NCBI RefSeq assembly: GCF_018687715.1
Contig: NC_056758.1
Location: 15,071,501-15,135,500 of the forward strand
Source of the DNA: Carya illinoinensis
Lineage: Eukaryota > Streptophyta > Magnoliopsida > Fagales > Juglandaceae
Reading direction: 5' to 3'
Length of the DNA: 64,000 bases
Positions 51,982-62,381 of the stretch are shown piece after piece (within the stretch, counting starts at the first letter, position 1; every line of letters starts with the position of its first letter). The translations under genes and the position numbers were made by a program. A model generated the notes under the pieces. The model was not told the origin of the DNA. It made no database searches and saw only the letters and a list, made by a program, of their open reading frames with translations.

Positions 51982-54030
51982 TGTGACGCCCCCAAATCCC
52001 ACGTACGCATACGGGAAAATCAAGACGTTGGGATGATGACAACATGGGTCACCACCCTATCGCCAAGTGCCAAGTGTGTGTATAAGCAACAAATGTGCAA
52101 AAGAAAGCACGTAGCGGATAAACAAAGTCATATAACTAAGTACCAGAATTTTTCTTTGTTTAATACAAAGCCATTCAAAACATACATAATAAAATATTAC
52201 AAACCATAAATATAGTTTCAAACCGACTATAAAGCATAAAATCCAACTCAATACTCCGGCAGAGCCGCCTCCTCCTCCTCCTCGATCTCTGCACCAAAAT
52301 CTACGGTACCAAAAATAGTATTGCAGGTAAGTAAAGATCCAAACGCCACAAGATAAAAACATATTAAACTCAACAATATGCATGAAAGAATGCAAATGCA
52401 CATGTCCCATAAAAATCACATTTTTCCACGCACGCCAAAAACCCATTTTGGCCCAAAACCAAACCTTTATCACAAATCCTCACCATTATCCCAGATAATG
52501 GCCCAAAACAAGAAACCATTATTTTCCCAGAAAATGGATCTCAAAGCCTCAACATAACCTCGGGAAAATGGCCCGTATCCAAAATCCATAAAACCAATCC
52601 AATTATTGCATGCACCATGATCACCCATAGGGATCATCCGCACACTCTGGATCCTGTGCCACACCGCAGGTAACATCTATGCGTGTGACACCTAAACAAG
52701 CGATGCCCAGTACTCGCACCCAGTGCGTCCCTGGACCAGGCCATCCTCTAGTCCCCGCCACTCTAGGGACCACAGAGTCAACATGACAGCGTTACCGTAT
52801 CGTGCGATCCGGTCGTCGCCTAGCGACAACCCAGGGGATGTCACTCAGTATTATCCACTCCCAAATGACCAGAAGAGCTCCACCGAAATAATACCCCATC
52901 TCGGCTTGGGGTCATGACACACACGCACCCGAAAATCCATTTACACGAACAAAACAGGATTTTCTCAAATTAAATAAAATGCACATGAATGCACCATGTA
53001 ATGCACAACTCAAGGCACGAATAACCAACCAATCACAAAACAACAAAACCAAGCAACTCCATCCGACTCCCGAGCTCCTCGGACTCAGTACGGAATCAAC
53101 CAACCAGTCAAATAATTTATTGTAAGAGCAAAAATATATTTAAATCTAAAATGAAGTTTGGAAAATACTTTCAGCGCTATAAGGTATTTTTTGAAAGCTT
53201 ATGACGTTGCAAACGGCGGAGGAAAAGCAACGTAACAGTGTATTTTACACTGTGGCCATGGGTAGTAAATTACCCACTTTCAAACGGGGACAAACCAAGA
53301 CACAAAATTGATAGGGAATGGTTTAGAGATGTTTATGAAGCTAATGGAAGTGAGCCTTGGCCGTGGGTGGCGGTGGAAGTGCAAAAAGGGGCTGATCGGA
53401 GTTGAGCTCTTGGGAACTGCTCCGGTAACGGATCGGGGCCGAAAATGGGTGGCTTAGGACGGCAAGAGGTAGAGGATGAAATAGTAAAAAAATGATAGCC
53501 GAAGGTGGAGCGAAGGCACAGGAAACAGCTCAAAACCGTGCGACTTAGATGGGCTGTAGGGGGTGATCGGCAGCACGGATGGGGTTGGAAATTGGCGGGG
53601 TGGTGCGCCGGCCAGAGGGGAGTCGAATGGTGGTGGCTGTGTCGGCCACATCAGCCGGCGGCGGTGGTTCTGGGCTGAGGACCGATCGGCGACGGGAGAG
53701 AGGAGGGAGAAGCAGTTCGCGCGGGAGAGAAGGGAAAAGAGGAAGAAGAAAAAGAAAGAAAGAAGAAAAGAAGAAAAGGAAAAAGAAAAAAAAGAAAAAG
53801 AGAAAAGAAAAGATGGAGAAAGAAAATGAGATCCAATTCTCACTTTAGGAATCCAAAAACTAACCCGAAGAAAACGATTTTAAAAAACATAAAACGACTA
53901 AAATAAATTAAACACCACATCAAATAAAATAAAACCAATTAAAATTCAATAATTTAAAATAAAATAACTAACATATTAATTAAATTAAAAACTCCTTCAA
54001 TGAAAATACACGTAAAAACAGGGTATCACA
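51982..54030 (-). repeat. 5' LTR of Tekay element
   Basis: 2049 bp, partner of 35848-37946 with substitutions and several indels (for example a shorter GCC-rich segment at 52258-52285). It includes the homopurine tract at 53690-53830. ORFs at 53333-53848 are LTR artefacts mirrored in the other LTR. Confidence 0.9.
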
Positions 54031-54235
54031 ATTTGTTTGGTTTTGATCCATATACACATGTTTAGATTGGTTTATTTGGATTATTGTATTGATAATTTTT
54101 ATTGGTTTTGATGCCTAAGATGGTTTTTATTGATTATATGTAAATCCCATGTGTCCTGCTTATTACCACAATATTCCTCTACCATAAGTGAGGGTAATCA
54201 ATAAAATTTGGGTATCATCCTCTTCTAAAAAAAAT
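54031..54235 (+). other. 3' end of LINE-1 beyond the Tekay insertion
   Basis: Starts with the duplicated atttg. gtaatcaataaaatttggg near 54193 followed by an A-rich tail at 54224-54240 is the kind of 3' end seen in plant L1 elements. Untranslated. Confidence 0.7.
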
Positions 54236-54980
54236 TAAAAGAAAAAAGTCACTATCATTTCCATTACAATCTGTCAGGTTACTTTAGCAATTCATGAAGT
54301 TAGTTACAGAGTTTGTAGTATTTAAGTATATGAGGAAAATAGGAGGAAGAAAATGAATCATCTGGAAATTGTCAAGGTTTTTCATCTGTAAGGAGGTTTG
54401 GAATCCCTCGAAGTATTCCTTTATCCAATATATGTATGGCTCACTTAAGCCTTTTCTCAAACACCTTCCCTACATTGTTTCTTTTCATCACTGCATCTTC
54501 CATATACATTCCCATTTGATTCCTTGTTACAACACAGCACTCATAGCAGCAATCACAGCAGGTATCTAACAGTTGGCTTTTGACTTGTATTATATTTCAC
54601 TTCTATGCGAAATGCAAGTTTTGGAAACTTGGCTGCAAAGTGTTTGACGTAATGGCTAAATGGGTTGTGATCTTTGGTGGAGAACAATGGAAAAGTCTCA
54701 TAGGCTTGTAATTTTTAGTAGATAAGAATTTTGCCCCCCAGTTGCTCGATATATTGCCACCTCATTGGCCCTTTGATAGAGGAAGAGAAAGAAATCTTGT
54801 AGGAATCATCGGGTGAATAGAAATCTGCCTTGGAAGTTTGGAGTGAAGATGTATTAAAATCAGTTACATCAAGAGGGTTCTAAGCATCCTATTGCAATCT
54901 ATATTTCAAAATACTGGCTCTGAGATGGATGACCAATGGTTTTACTCTTGTGGCTCATAATTTTTATTTTACACGGTTTT
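54236..54980. other. No recognisable gene
   Basis: Between the LINE tail and the DnaJ-like fragment. One plus-strand frame (54369-54569) is open, but I recognise no family in it. It may include decayed introns or exons of the neighbouring captured genes. Confidence 0.4.
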
Positions 54981-55467
54981 GAGACTCTTGACGATAATGG
55001 CATGGATATGGAAATTGACTAGTCTAATCTTGATACTGCCAATAAAATGTTTGCATATTTATTCAGCAAGTTGGGTGTCCTTATTAAGACTATAAATTCT
55101 GCAAATGTTCTTGAAGAAGCCCTAAATGGCACTATTACAATCAGGACCCTCCCAATTGGTACAACAATAAGTGGAAAGTTAGACAAGCAATGTGGCCACT
55201 TCAATGAGCAACAAGCGATGTGGCCACTTCAATGAGCAACAAGCTGAAGTTGGGATTGTAGTAAGCGTTACCTCATCTACACAGAGAAAATTCATGTTGC
55301 TCTATTCTGAACAAGATGCAAATGCTGATTATGGCTTGGCATTACAGGAAAATTGTGAGAAGACTAGTAAGGTGACATCTGCAGGGATGCATTTTTTGCA
55401 TTTTCAAGTGTACAAAAGGGATTCAATTGTGAATGTGCTAGCAATGGCTCAGGACCTTGAAGAATAA
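54981..55467 (+). pseudogene. DnaJ chaperone (ARG1/ARL-like) gene fragment
   Basis: Plus strand. ETLDDNGMDMEID and FAYLFSKLGVLIKTINSAN, then EEALNGTITIRTLPIGTTIS, later LLYSEQDANADYGLALQENC, EKTSKVTSAGMHFLHFQVYK and VLAMAQDLEE. This follows the C-terminal region of plant DnaJ proteins of the ARG1 (altered response to gravity) group. The J domain is absent. A TAG lies near 55020, and an imperfect ~29-bp tandem duplication at 55189-55245 shifts the frame; a few residues are lost there. It lies immediately upstream of an FtsH4-like fragment in the same orientation, an unusual pairing. Non-functional. Confidence 0.75.
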
Positions 55468-55499
55468 ATATTGGTGGTCTTTCAGTTTTGAGGAATGTG

Positions 55500-55860
55500 T
55501 GAAAAACTATAAAAGATGATATTCATATCTTAGCTACTAAAGCAGGCCAATTCAATGAGCAGTTGTGACGTACAGTTCATACCATCGCACTTGCCTTACT
55601 ATATATATATGGTGCAGGAGCACTCATTGAGGATAGGCAAATTAGTAAACGGTTTGGCCTACCACATGAAGAAGTGGAATCTAACAGGTTGATGAGGTAA
55701 AGGCAGAGCTTTGAAGAAATTGTTCACCATGTTAGAGACGCCAAGCGCTTTACTCGTTTAAGTGGCAAGCTCCCGAAAGGTGTTTTATGTTGGCACACCT
55801 GGCACTGGCAAAACGATGTTATTAGCTAGAGCTGTAGCTGGAGGAGCATCCTTCACACTG
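55500..55860 (+). pseudogene. FtsH4-like mitochondrial AAA protease gene fragment
   Basis: Plus strand. It follows the region before and at the start of the AAA module of plant FtsH4: HILATKAGQFNEQL (55530), GAGALIEDRQISKRFGL near 55611, EEIVHHVRDAKRFTRLSGK near 55710, and the Walker A box GTPGTGKT at 55792-55815, then MLLARAVAGGA. A stop (TGA/TAG) occurs in the membrane part, and one-base frameshifts lie near 55704 and 55785. The protein would be a membrane-anchored ATP-dependent zinc protease; here the ATPase core and protease domain are missing. A MITE borders it at 55874. Confidence 0.75.
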
Positions 55861-55873
55861 GAACAAAGACTTA

Positions 55874-56081
55874 GATGCAGTTTGGATAATGAAATAAAAT
55901 GAAATGATTTTAGATAAAAGTTAAAAGTTGAATAAAATATTATTAAAATATTATTTTTTAATATTATTATTATTTTAAAATTTAAAAAAATTGAATTGTT
56001 TATCATATTTTGTATAAAAATTTAAAAAAAATGTAATGATAAGATAAAACGAAATATTTTCACAATTCAAACGGGGCCTTA
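55874..56081. mobile_element. AT-rich MITE
   Basis: About 208 bp, ends agatgcagtttggat and attcaaacggggcct, imperfect inverted repeats. The body is a run of ataaaatattattaaaat-like sequence. No coding potential. It resembles a high-copy MITE type I associate with Fagales genomes (from memory). Target duplication not determined. Confidence 0.6.
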
Positions 56082-56276
56082 AACTGTGATTTTGTCTGGT
56101 TTTTCATTCAAGTTCTTTGAAATACAACTTGCTGACCCTTTACCAGAGGAAAACAAACCACGAGGAACTAAGTTGTCAAAGAATATATTTCAGTGGCCAC
56201 TTTAGCTTTAATCTCTTGTCCAACTCCCTTCTTGTTAGTCCAGCCTTGTGGTCAAAGCTTTTGAAGGAGGGGAGAA

Positions 56277-56651
56277 TGTTAGGAGTATACTGAAGTGTGT
56301 ATGTGAAAGAGTAGAAACTGAAGACAACAAAAGGTCTGGAGCTTGTGATTGAGAAAGGAAGAAATGAAGAAATGATAAAAAAGTGCGCTCAATATTAATA
56401 AGACGAGGCGTTTAATATAGATAGTAGACGTAGTCATTTGGGGAAGTTTATAAAACGAGGCGTTTTTGTATCATAGTCATATGGTGCATTTCGATCTTTA
56501 ACGTTGTATATAAATACCTGGAATAATAGCATGGAGAACGATAGGAAGAATCTTGTAAGTTGTAATTCTTGGAGGTGGAGTTTTTCCTGGAAATAAAATC
56601 TATCCGTGTGATTCTTGATTTGAGTTCTTGTTTCTTTCTCTTAAGTTAACA
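56277..56651 (+). repeat. Possible Ty1/copia LTR
   Basis: 375 bp with TGTTAGGAG start and gttaaca end, preceded by a purine-rich tract (gaaggaggggagaa). It has a TATAAATA box near 56510 and aataaa near 56593. No second copy or clear copia protein is in the window, so this is tentative. It lies about 90 bp beyond the stop codon of the P450 exons on the opposite strand. Confidence 0.4.
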
Positions 56652-56742
56652 AAAGAATGCCACCTCTTTAGGTTTTTTTTTTTTCCCCCCCGGTACTGCT
56701 TTTTCAATCCCATACAAGCAGCAAGTAGGACGGCTACAGCAA

Positions 56743-57570
56743 TCAGGAATGAGCTGAAGAAACCTCACTTTCCTGATCCAACGAAGTGTTGTCCCCTTTG
56801 GAAAGACAGATTGGTGCATCCATTCCCAATGTGGGCATCTCCAATGCGGGTACTATGGGAGGTTTTACTCTCCTCGTGACTGTCATCTTCAAACCTGCTG
56901 TTGTGTGGATTGTTGCTCCTGTTGTCATCTCAACCTGCACATCCACTGACTTCAGCAACTTGACTAAAACTCATATAAATCTACCTAAATTAAAAATACT
57001 GAGCTTTGCTTAATGGACATCTATCGGCCACATCTTGGTGTGGTGGTAAAAGTTGACCCAATTACGGAAGAAAATTTCTGTCTATGCTATTGAGCTTTAA
57101 TAGCTTTACCATGGAATATGGATAAAGTTTTGGCTACTGTAATATTAGTTCTAACATATGTCTAAGCTGAGAATCAGATCTTATAGTCCATTCAACTTTG
57201 AGGAAATGTCAAGACAAGAAGTTTAGAAATCATGGTTAAGAAAACATGCAAAAATGACCAGCAGTTGACTTACAGGAGGAGCTCCAAGTGCCATTTGAAA
57301 GTCAAATCGGCGGACAAGCATTGCAAGTGCTACAACAGTCTGCAAAAATGTAAGGTAGAAGTTTGCTCAGAACAGTAAAGTGTATAACTGATTTCTATAA
57401 TAATTACAGAGATATTAAGATATCCCTATACATTGACATCATTTTTTTTTTATCGTAAGAGGTGATCATCCTACAAGCTTTGATGTTAAGGCAGTTTTAA
57501 TAAACGTACCTCATACGAAGCAAACAAGTCACCCACGCATTTCCGCGGTCCACCACCAAAGGGCAAATAG
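56743..57570 (-). CDS. CYP97A: Cytochrome P450 CYP97A-type carotenoid hydroxylase, last three exons
   Basis: Minus strand exons 57570-57510, 57339-57274 and 56934-56743. The first reads YLPFGGGPRKCVGDLFASYE, the heme-binding loop with the Cys ligand (FGGGPRKCVG). The second is TVVALAMLVRRFDFQ, MALGAPP. The third is VEMTTGATIHTTAGLKMTVT and on to EVSSAHS and TGA. GT/AG borders are present at all internal junctions (gtacgt, gtaagt; ag before each). The sequence matches the C-terminus of plant CYP97A (LUT5) enzymes, plastid hydroxylases of the carotene beta-ring in lutein and zeaxanthin synthesis. No lesion is seen. Earlier exons are not found up to 60.5 kb, where a LINE begins, so the gene is either a fragment or has a very long TE-filled intron and continues beyond the window. 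Confidence 0.85.
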
Positions 57571-59224
57571 CTGGAAAGAGACACTATCATCCTTTTGTAA
57601 ATAATATGGCAAGTGACTTTTCAATGGAAGAAAGAGTTTGCATTCTTTTTTTATTTCAAGAGAACATCCACCATTCCCCATCGCAAAGAAGGTCAAAAGG
57701 AGACTAGTAATGCCTGCCAACAAAGAACAGTATCCTGGACACTAATATTTTCTCTAACCAAATTTTATTGCAATCATGACTTTAAATAACAGTGGCCCAA
57801 CCAAATGTTGGTGTGGAAGTATGGATATTGCAACACAGAAACGTTCCAAACCCATACTTGGAGTGGAGATCAATTCAAAACAAGAATCAACACCAAGGTC
57901 ATCCTGTAAAGCACTTTTGTACTTACAAATGCAATTATAATTGAAAATGCTGTAAAACACCGCCTTAGTCTAAAAGGAAGAGATATGATAAATGACCTTA
58001 TAACTCTGCGCATCATAGTGCATTTGCCACAACCATATCAACATGATTTAGAAAAATTCATGAGGGGCAACAAAGCGTTTTCACTTGACAAAGTCAAACT
58101 ACACCAGGCTAAAACCCTCTTAAATTAGCAGTAATCTGAATTTCCACATTCACAGGTACTTTGATGATTTTACTGATTCAGATTTTCTACTGTTGGCATG
58201 GGAGAGTTGGTCCATGTTATGTTAAAGTGTTTTACTATTTCCCTTGTTTCAGTTTTAAGTTGGTTGAAATTGGAGACAGTAATTTTACAGCTCACCCAAT
58301 TTAATATCAAATGCAAACCTTTCCAGCACATATTTACTTCCTAGGAAAATATTTCTACAATACCATGTACTACCCAGATGATGAGATTGTGAATAGGAAG
58401 GTGGAAAATGAGGATACCACATTGCTTGGAAGGGAGAGGTTCAAACCCTTTATTACGAAATTATAAGGGGCTCCAAATGTAACCTTGACTAGTCCTTCTA
58501 TAGTATGGGCCCAAATGTCGCTCATGCATTCTTTGAATCGTTACAACCAATTTTCAGTATCACTCAAACTTGCCGCTTTAAAGTTCTTCTAACATCCAAC
58601 TCTCTCCACAAGCTGGTAGCACATCAGTTTCCACCTTTACATCACCATAATTATCAAACGATTGATTACTTCATCTCATCTTCTACCTTCTCACCCTCAG
58701 CCAAGTGAACTCTTCCTTTTAGAAATTAAATAAAAATATGGATGGCCAATAATAACAGAAGCCATAAACGCCACCAGTACAGCTTAGAGACCCAATGCTA
58801 GAACTTTTGTCACCTTTCTCTGCTCGGTCAACAATTATTAAGTCATCTCATTGTGGTTCGAATTTCCAACAACTTTACTTACCATCACAAGGACATGATT
58901 AAGCAGCTTTTGAATAACGAACAACAGTAGACAGTAGGGCCTTGACGAACTATAGACAAGCAAATATTCTTGTTAAGGGCCTTCTCAGTCCAAGCTCATA
59001 TCTTTGCTTCAGCGCACAAGACATGTTTCCTTGCATCCTTCAAAATTTGTGAGCCTGAAAATCCCGAAAGATAATGGGCTGTATGTTGTGCATTAGTCAC
59101 ATATGCCACCTGTTCATATTTCATTGCTTCGGTCCATGGAAGTGTCAGTAAAAATCCAACATATAGCGACAAGCAAAAAATGTTCACATCTTTCTATCTG
59201 TATCATCCTATGTGAAAAATTTTG
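57571..59224. other. Intron or intergenic DNA without a recognised gene
   Basis: No P450 exon, TE protein or RNA gene could be recognised on either strand. Short frames here are unsupported. If the P450 gene is intact this is the start of its preceding intron. Confidence 0.5.
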
Positions 59225-59780
59225 GCAAACCTTGAAGATCAGATTGTGCCTCAACAGGCATGGGCCACAGACTTCAGATAACGACCAGCCTCAATTGCTG
59301 TGAACACAAAAGCCATAAGCTCCTCTTCAAATCCATAGCATGAAACCCCCACAAAGTGATGAAAACTCCACCTGTTGCAAGACCCAATCTGATGTAATGA
59401 TCACTGAGCCATCAGAATTCTCCAACTCAAGAATGGTAATTGAATATCTAAAGGTTCATAGCTGAGGGCTCCTCTCAGGTGTGATCCCCTAAAAGGATAT
59501 AAGGCCCTTCCAAACTGCTTGAGGGCATTCCCAATCCACCTAGAAGAGTTATTCCCCCCAATTCTTACCCAGAAAAATGGGAGATAGAGAAAGGTCAGAT
59601 GCCAAAAACACCTCTCCCCTCGTTGTGACCATAGTCCACTCTTCAATCTTCTGTGCTTCTAAAGACCCCTGAACAGCACCTTCAAAATCTACTCAACCCA
59701 TATCTAATTTCTCCACTTCTGCAGAGGATTGGACTCTTACCACTGTGTACTCTTTATTGGCTTTATCCTTAAAATTATCA
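59225..59780 (-). pseudogene. LINE ORF1 fragment, antisense to LINE-2
   Basis: Minus-strand pieces in several frames: EEWTMVTTRGE (59610-59640), SDWVLQQVEF and GVSCYGFEEELMAFV with TAIEAGR (59275-59400). They match the C-terminal motif of plant LINE ORF1 proteins, compare SDWVLNMVKDIQ and ERYEDQFMALL in LINE-2 at 62151-62240. It is an old, multiply broken fragment; limits are approximate. Confidence 0.5.
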
Positions 59781-59855
59781 ATAAAAACTGCTGCATATCA
59801 TTAACAGGATGCAGTACCTGATAAACGCGGTATACAACTTCAGGAATGGATGAAG

Positions 59856-59959
59856 TCTTCCAAGGGTGTGGTGCACGGGACTAGGGATTACTCTGCAGGG
59901 GTAGGTCTAAAGGGCCCTGCCTTGGAGAGGTTCCCCAACATCAAAAAAAAAAAAAAAAA
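59856..59959 (+). mobile_element. SINE (short retroposon) with poly(A) tail
   Basis: About 87 bp followed by 17 A (59943-59959), flanked by gaatggatgaag at 59844-59855 and 59960-59971, an exact 12-bp target duplication typical of LINE-machinery insertion. The body has gtgcacgggactaggg and ccctgccttggagaggttcc. Clear pol III boxes are not seen, so this is probably a 5'-truncated copy. Confidence 0.75.
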
Positions 59960-59971
59960 GAATGGATGAAG

Positions 59972-60560
59972 CTTTTATGGAACAAGGTTTTGCTATTGAA
60001 TTTGAAAATTCTATCCTTGCGTTGTCTCTATGATTGGATGCATTTTTCACATTCAAGACTTCTTTAAAGCTTAATGATGTTTCAAATTTTGAAAGCTAGA
60101 TCTTTATTTCGGTGTCTCTATCATATACCCCCCTATGTTCTCTATCTTACTAACTGTTCTGGGTTGAAATAACAAAACTGTAAATAATAAGTTGAAATAT
60201 AGCGATATTAGCATATATTAAGAATATCAGAAATAGAACCAGTTAAAATAAGAATCTTGTTTAACTTTTTACAAAAGGCAAGGTAATAGAAGGTGGAGAT
60301 TAGCTGACAGCATCCCCAAACTTTGATGGCAAGGCTGATGTGAAGGAATCGAAGAACTAGACAAGGAGTCAGAAAAAATGTTTTGGGTTGTTTACTGTAT
60401 TGAGGAACAGAAGTTGGAGTTTGCCACACACAACCTTACAGACGTGGCCGCTGAGTAGTGGGGCTAATAGATTGGTGTTTAATGCAATATCTGGTATGTT
60501 TTTGAGTATGTATATCGACTAATAGATTGCATTTTCTCTCCGTACACTTGGCGATTTTTC
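59972..60560. other. No recognisable gene
   Basis: AT-rich DNA between the SINE and LINE-2. No coding similarity recognised. Confidence 0.5.
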
Positions 60561-60639
60561 CTATCTTCTTTGCGAAAAACACCAATCCTGTAACAATCAT
60601 GGTTGGGCTTAGTAGGTGATGGTTTAATCCTTATCATTC

Positions 60640-62292
60640 AGATGGGATTATTAAGAGAACTTGTGATTGAATCAAAGCTATTCATCCTTGTTAAGGAAGG
60701 TAGGCAGCTTCGTATTATCGAAAGAAGATGGAAGAATGAGCACGAATTATGGTTGGAAGAGAACACTGTCTAGTGGCTTAGAAAGGCATTAGATGCAAAG
60801 TCTGAGTAGTGAGGAACGGGAGGTTTACAGTACCATCAGGGAGGGGCACCGGCGTTTCCTTGCACGGCGATGTTCCAATGCCAGGGATCGTTTTGTGATG
60901 GTGTCTGTGTTTCAGGAGGGTGGTAGGAAAAGTTCCATTATTATTCCGAAAGGAGAAGGGGAAGAGGTTGGAGGAAAATGGGGGATGCACTGGAGGAGGC
61001 CGTGCAAGAAGGAAGAAGAAGGTTCGCCATGCATGGAGGTGCTCAACCATGGAAGAAGGTGGAAGCGACAAGGTCCTACAAGGATGTTGTGGACCAGGAC
61101 GGAAAGGGGGGTGGCGCTGGAAACCCTGGCAGGCGTCTGCCTCGAGCCACAAATTTCGTACAACATTCGGACGTTGGCAGGGAGGTTGACAGAGAGGTGG
61201 GCAATAAGTTGGAGGATTTGCAGAGACAAGTATGGCAACTACATAAGGAAATGGATGAGATTAAAAAGGTGGTCGGGCGAAATAACAAAGGGGATGGTGG
61301 AGAGTTGGGCTGGAGGGGGCTGGGCCAAGCCCAGAGGCCCGAGTATAGGGAAATGGGTAAAGGCAAAGGAAAGGCCAGTGAAGTATGGAGACAGGTACCA
61401 GGGCCGAAGTTTGGACCTCAGCCCAAGACGCAAGGGACGGGCCGAATTATGGGACTCAGCCCAAGGAAGGAGACTAGCGGGAGTAAACCGTGGGTGGGCC
61501 AAAAGAACAGGCCCCAGCTCACGGTCCAGGGTCCCTAGCCCAAGGCCTAGTGCTGAAAGCCCTGGGGCTTCGAACAGTACAACACTAAGAGGCCTCGTTG
61601 CGGTTGCTTAGCCACAATCGTTGCCGGCGCAGGGGGAGTCTTCGGAGGGCACCCAGAAATCCCCGATGCCGAAGGTGATGCTCACCGATGATCATCCGCA
61701 CGAGTGGGGTGGCCGGAAAACGTCACTAGATTCCTCTAAAGACCTCGCAAGCCATTTGGGAGGGTCTTCTTCGCCAGCGATGAGACAAACAACACCGACA
61801 ACACAAGAGGCAAGGGTTGAGACCGTTGTGGTGGCGGCGAACTCTTGCAAGTAGAGTTTGGAAACTATTGTGGTGGCGAAAAAGGATGACAAGCTCTTAA
61901 TGGAATCGGACAGTGAGGACTTGGTCTCTTCAGATGATGAAATGATTCCGAGGTCTATTCAAATAGGCCCAGAACTCGGTGGGGTGGATGAAATTTCAAG
62001 GGTTGAAGATACACTTCGCACCCCTTTGAATATAGTCCCTATACAACCAAATCAGGAAATAATTTTCAACCAAGTGGTGCTTGCAGATCAGGTGGAAGTG
62101 TGTGAGCCTGTCCCGCTAAATTTCATGTTTCCAGACCAACCCAGTGTTTCAGATTGGGTTCTTAATATGGTAAAGGATATTCAACATTTAGTAGGACTGA
62201 GGTGCGAGAGATACGAGGATCAGTTCATGGCCCTACTTACAGTTATTGAATCGGGCCACCACCAACATAGGAAAATAGACTCAAAAAAATAG
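60640..62292 (+). pseudogene. LINE-2 ORF1 (gag-like, nucleic-acid-binding)
   Basis: Plus strand. It begins near 60650: LFILVKEGRQLRIIERRWKN, ELWLEENTV, then REGHRRFLARRCSNARDRFV and MVSVFQEGGRKSSIIIPKGE, the N-terminal domain of plant LINE ORF1 proteins. After a frameshift near 60980 it continues MGDALEEAVQEGRRRF to a coiled-coil and basic region (LEDLQRQVWQLHKEMDEIKK, GRNNKGD), a Gly/Pro/Lys-rich part to 61538, and a C-terminal acidic part 61858-62292 with SDWVLNMVKDIQHLVGL. There are two frame breaks (near 60980 and 61540) and a stop at about 61855. ORF1 proteins coat LINE RNA. ORF2 starts 90 bases downstream. Confidence 0.8.
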
Positions 62293-62381
62293 AGAGAACT
62301 GAGGAGGTTAACTTGGTCCATGAACTCGGAGGGTAGTGCAAGCAGGGACAGAACTAAAGGGAAGGGGCAAGCATATCCCAA

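Larger units (their letters stand above)
35848..54030 (-). mobile_element. Tekay-type chromovirus (Ty3/gypsy), with a nested copia element
   Basis: Flanked by LTRs 35848-37946 and 51982-54030, both TGTGAC...TATCACA, and by the perfect 5-bp duplication atttg. Minus-strand order: 5' LTR, iMet-type primer-binding site, gag, protease, RT, RNase H, integrase (interrupted by the SIRE-like element at 38618-47657), integrase C-terminus with a chromodomain-like end, polypurine tract, 3' LTR. It inserted into the 3' end of LINE-1. LTR lengths (2099 and 2049 bp) differ by indels, and pol carries stops, so it is inactive but younger than the LINE it split. Confidence 0.9.
32640..54235 (+). mobile_element. 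5'-truncated L1-type LINE (LINE-1), split by a chromovirus
   Basis: Non-LTR retrotransposon: 32640-35847 plus 54031-54235. The left part holds ORF2 without endonuclease: RT, zinc-knuckle linker and RNase H. The right part is the 3' end, with gtaatcaataaaatttggg, the tail-proximal motif seen in plant LINEs, and an A-rich end at 54224-54240. The Tekay element lies between two copies of atttg (35843-35847 and 54031-54035), so the LINE is continuous once it is removed. Its 5' end is truncated at about 32640; the LINE's own target duplication was not identified. Confidence 0.8.

Noticed and set aside
58505..58708. Open frame of 67 codons
   Set aside because: No recognisable domain, no supporting splice or regulatory context.
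60778..61502. Minus-strand ORFs of 87-124 codons
   Set aside because: Antisense shadows of LINE-2 ORF1, Pro/Ser-rich with no family.
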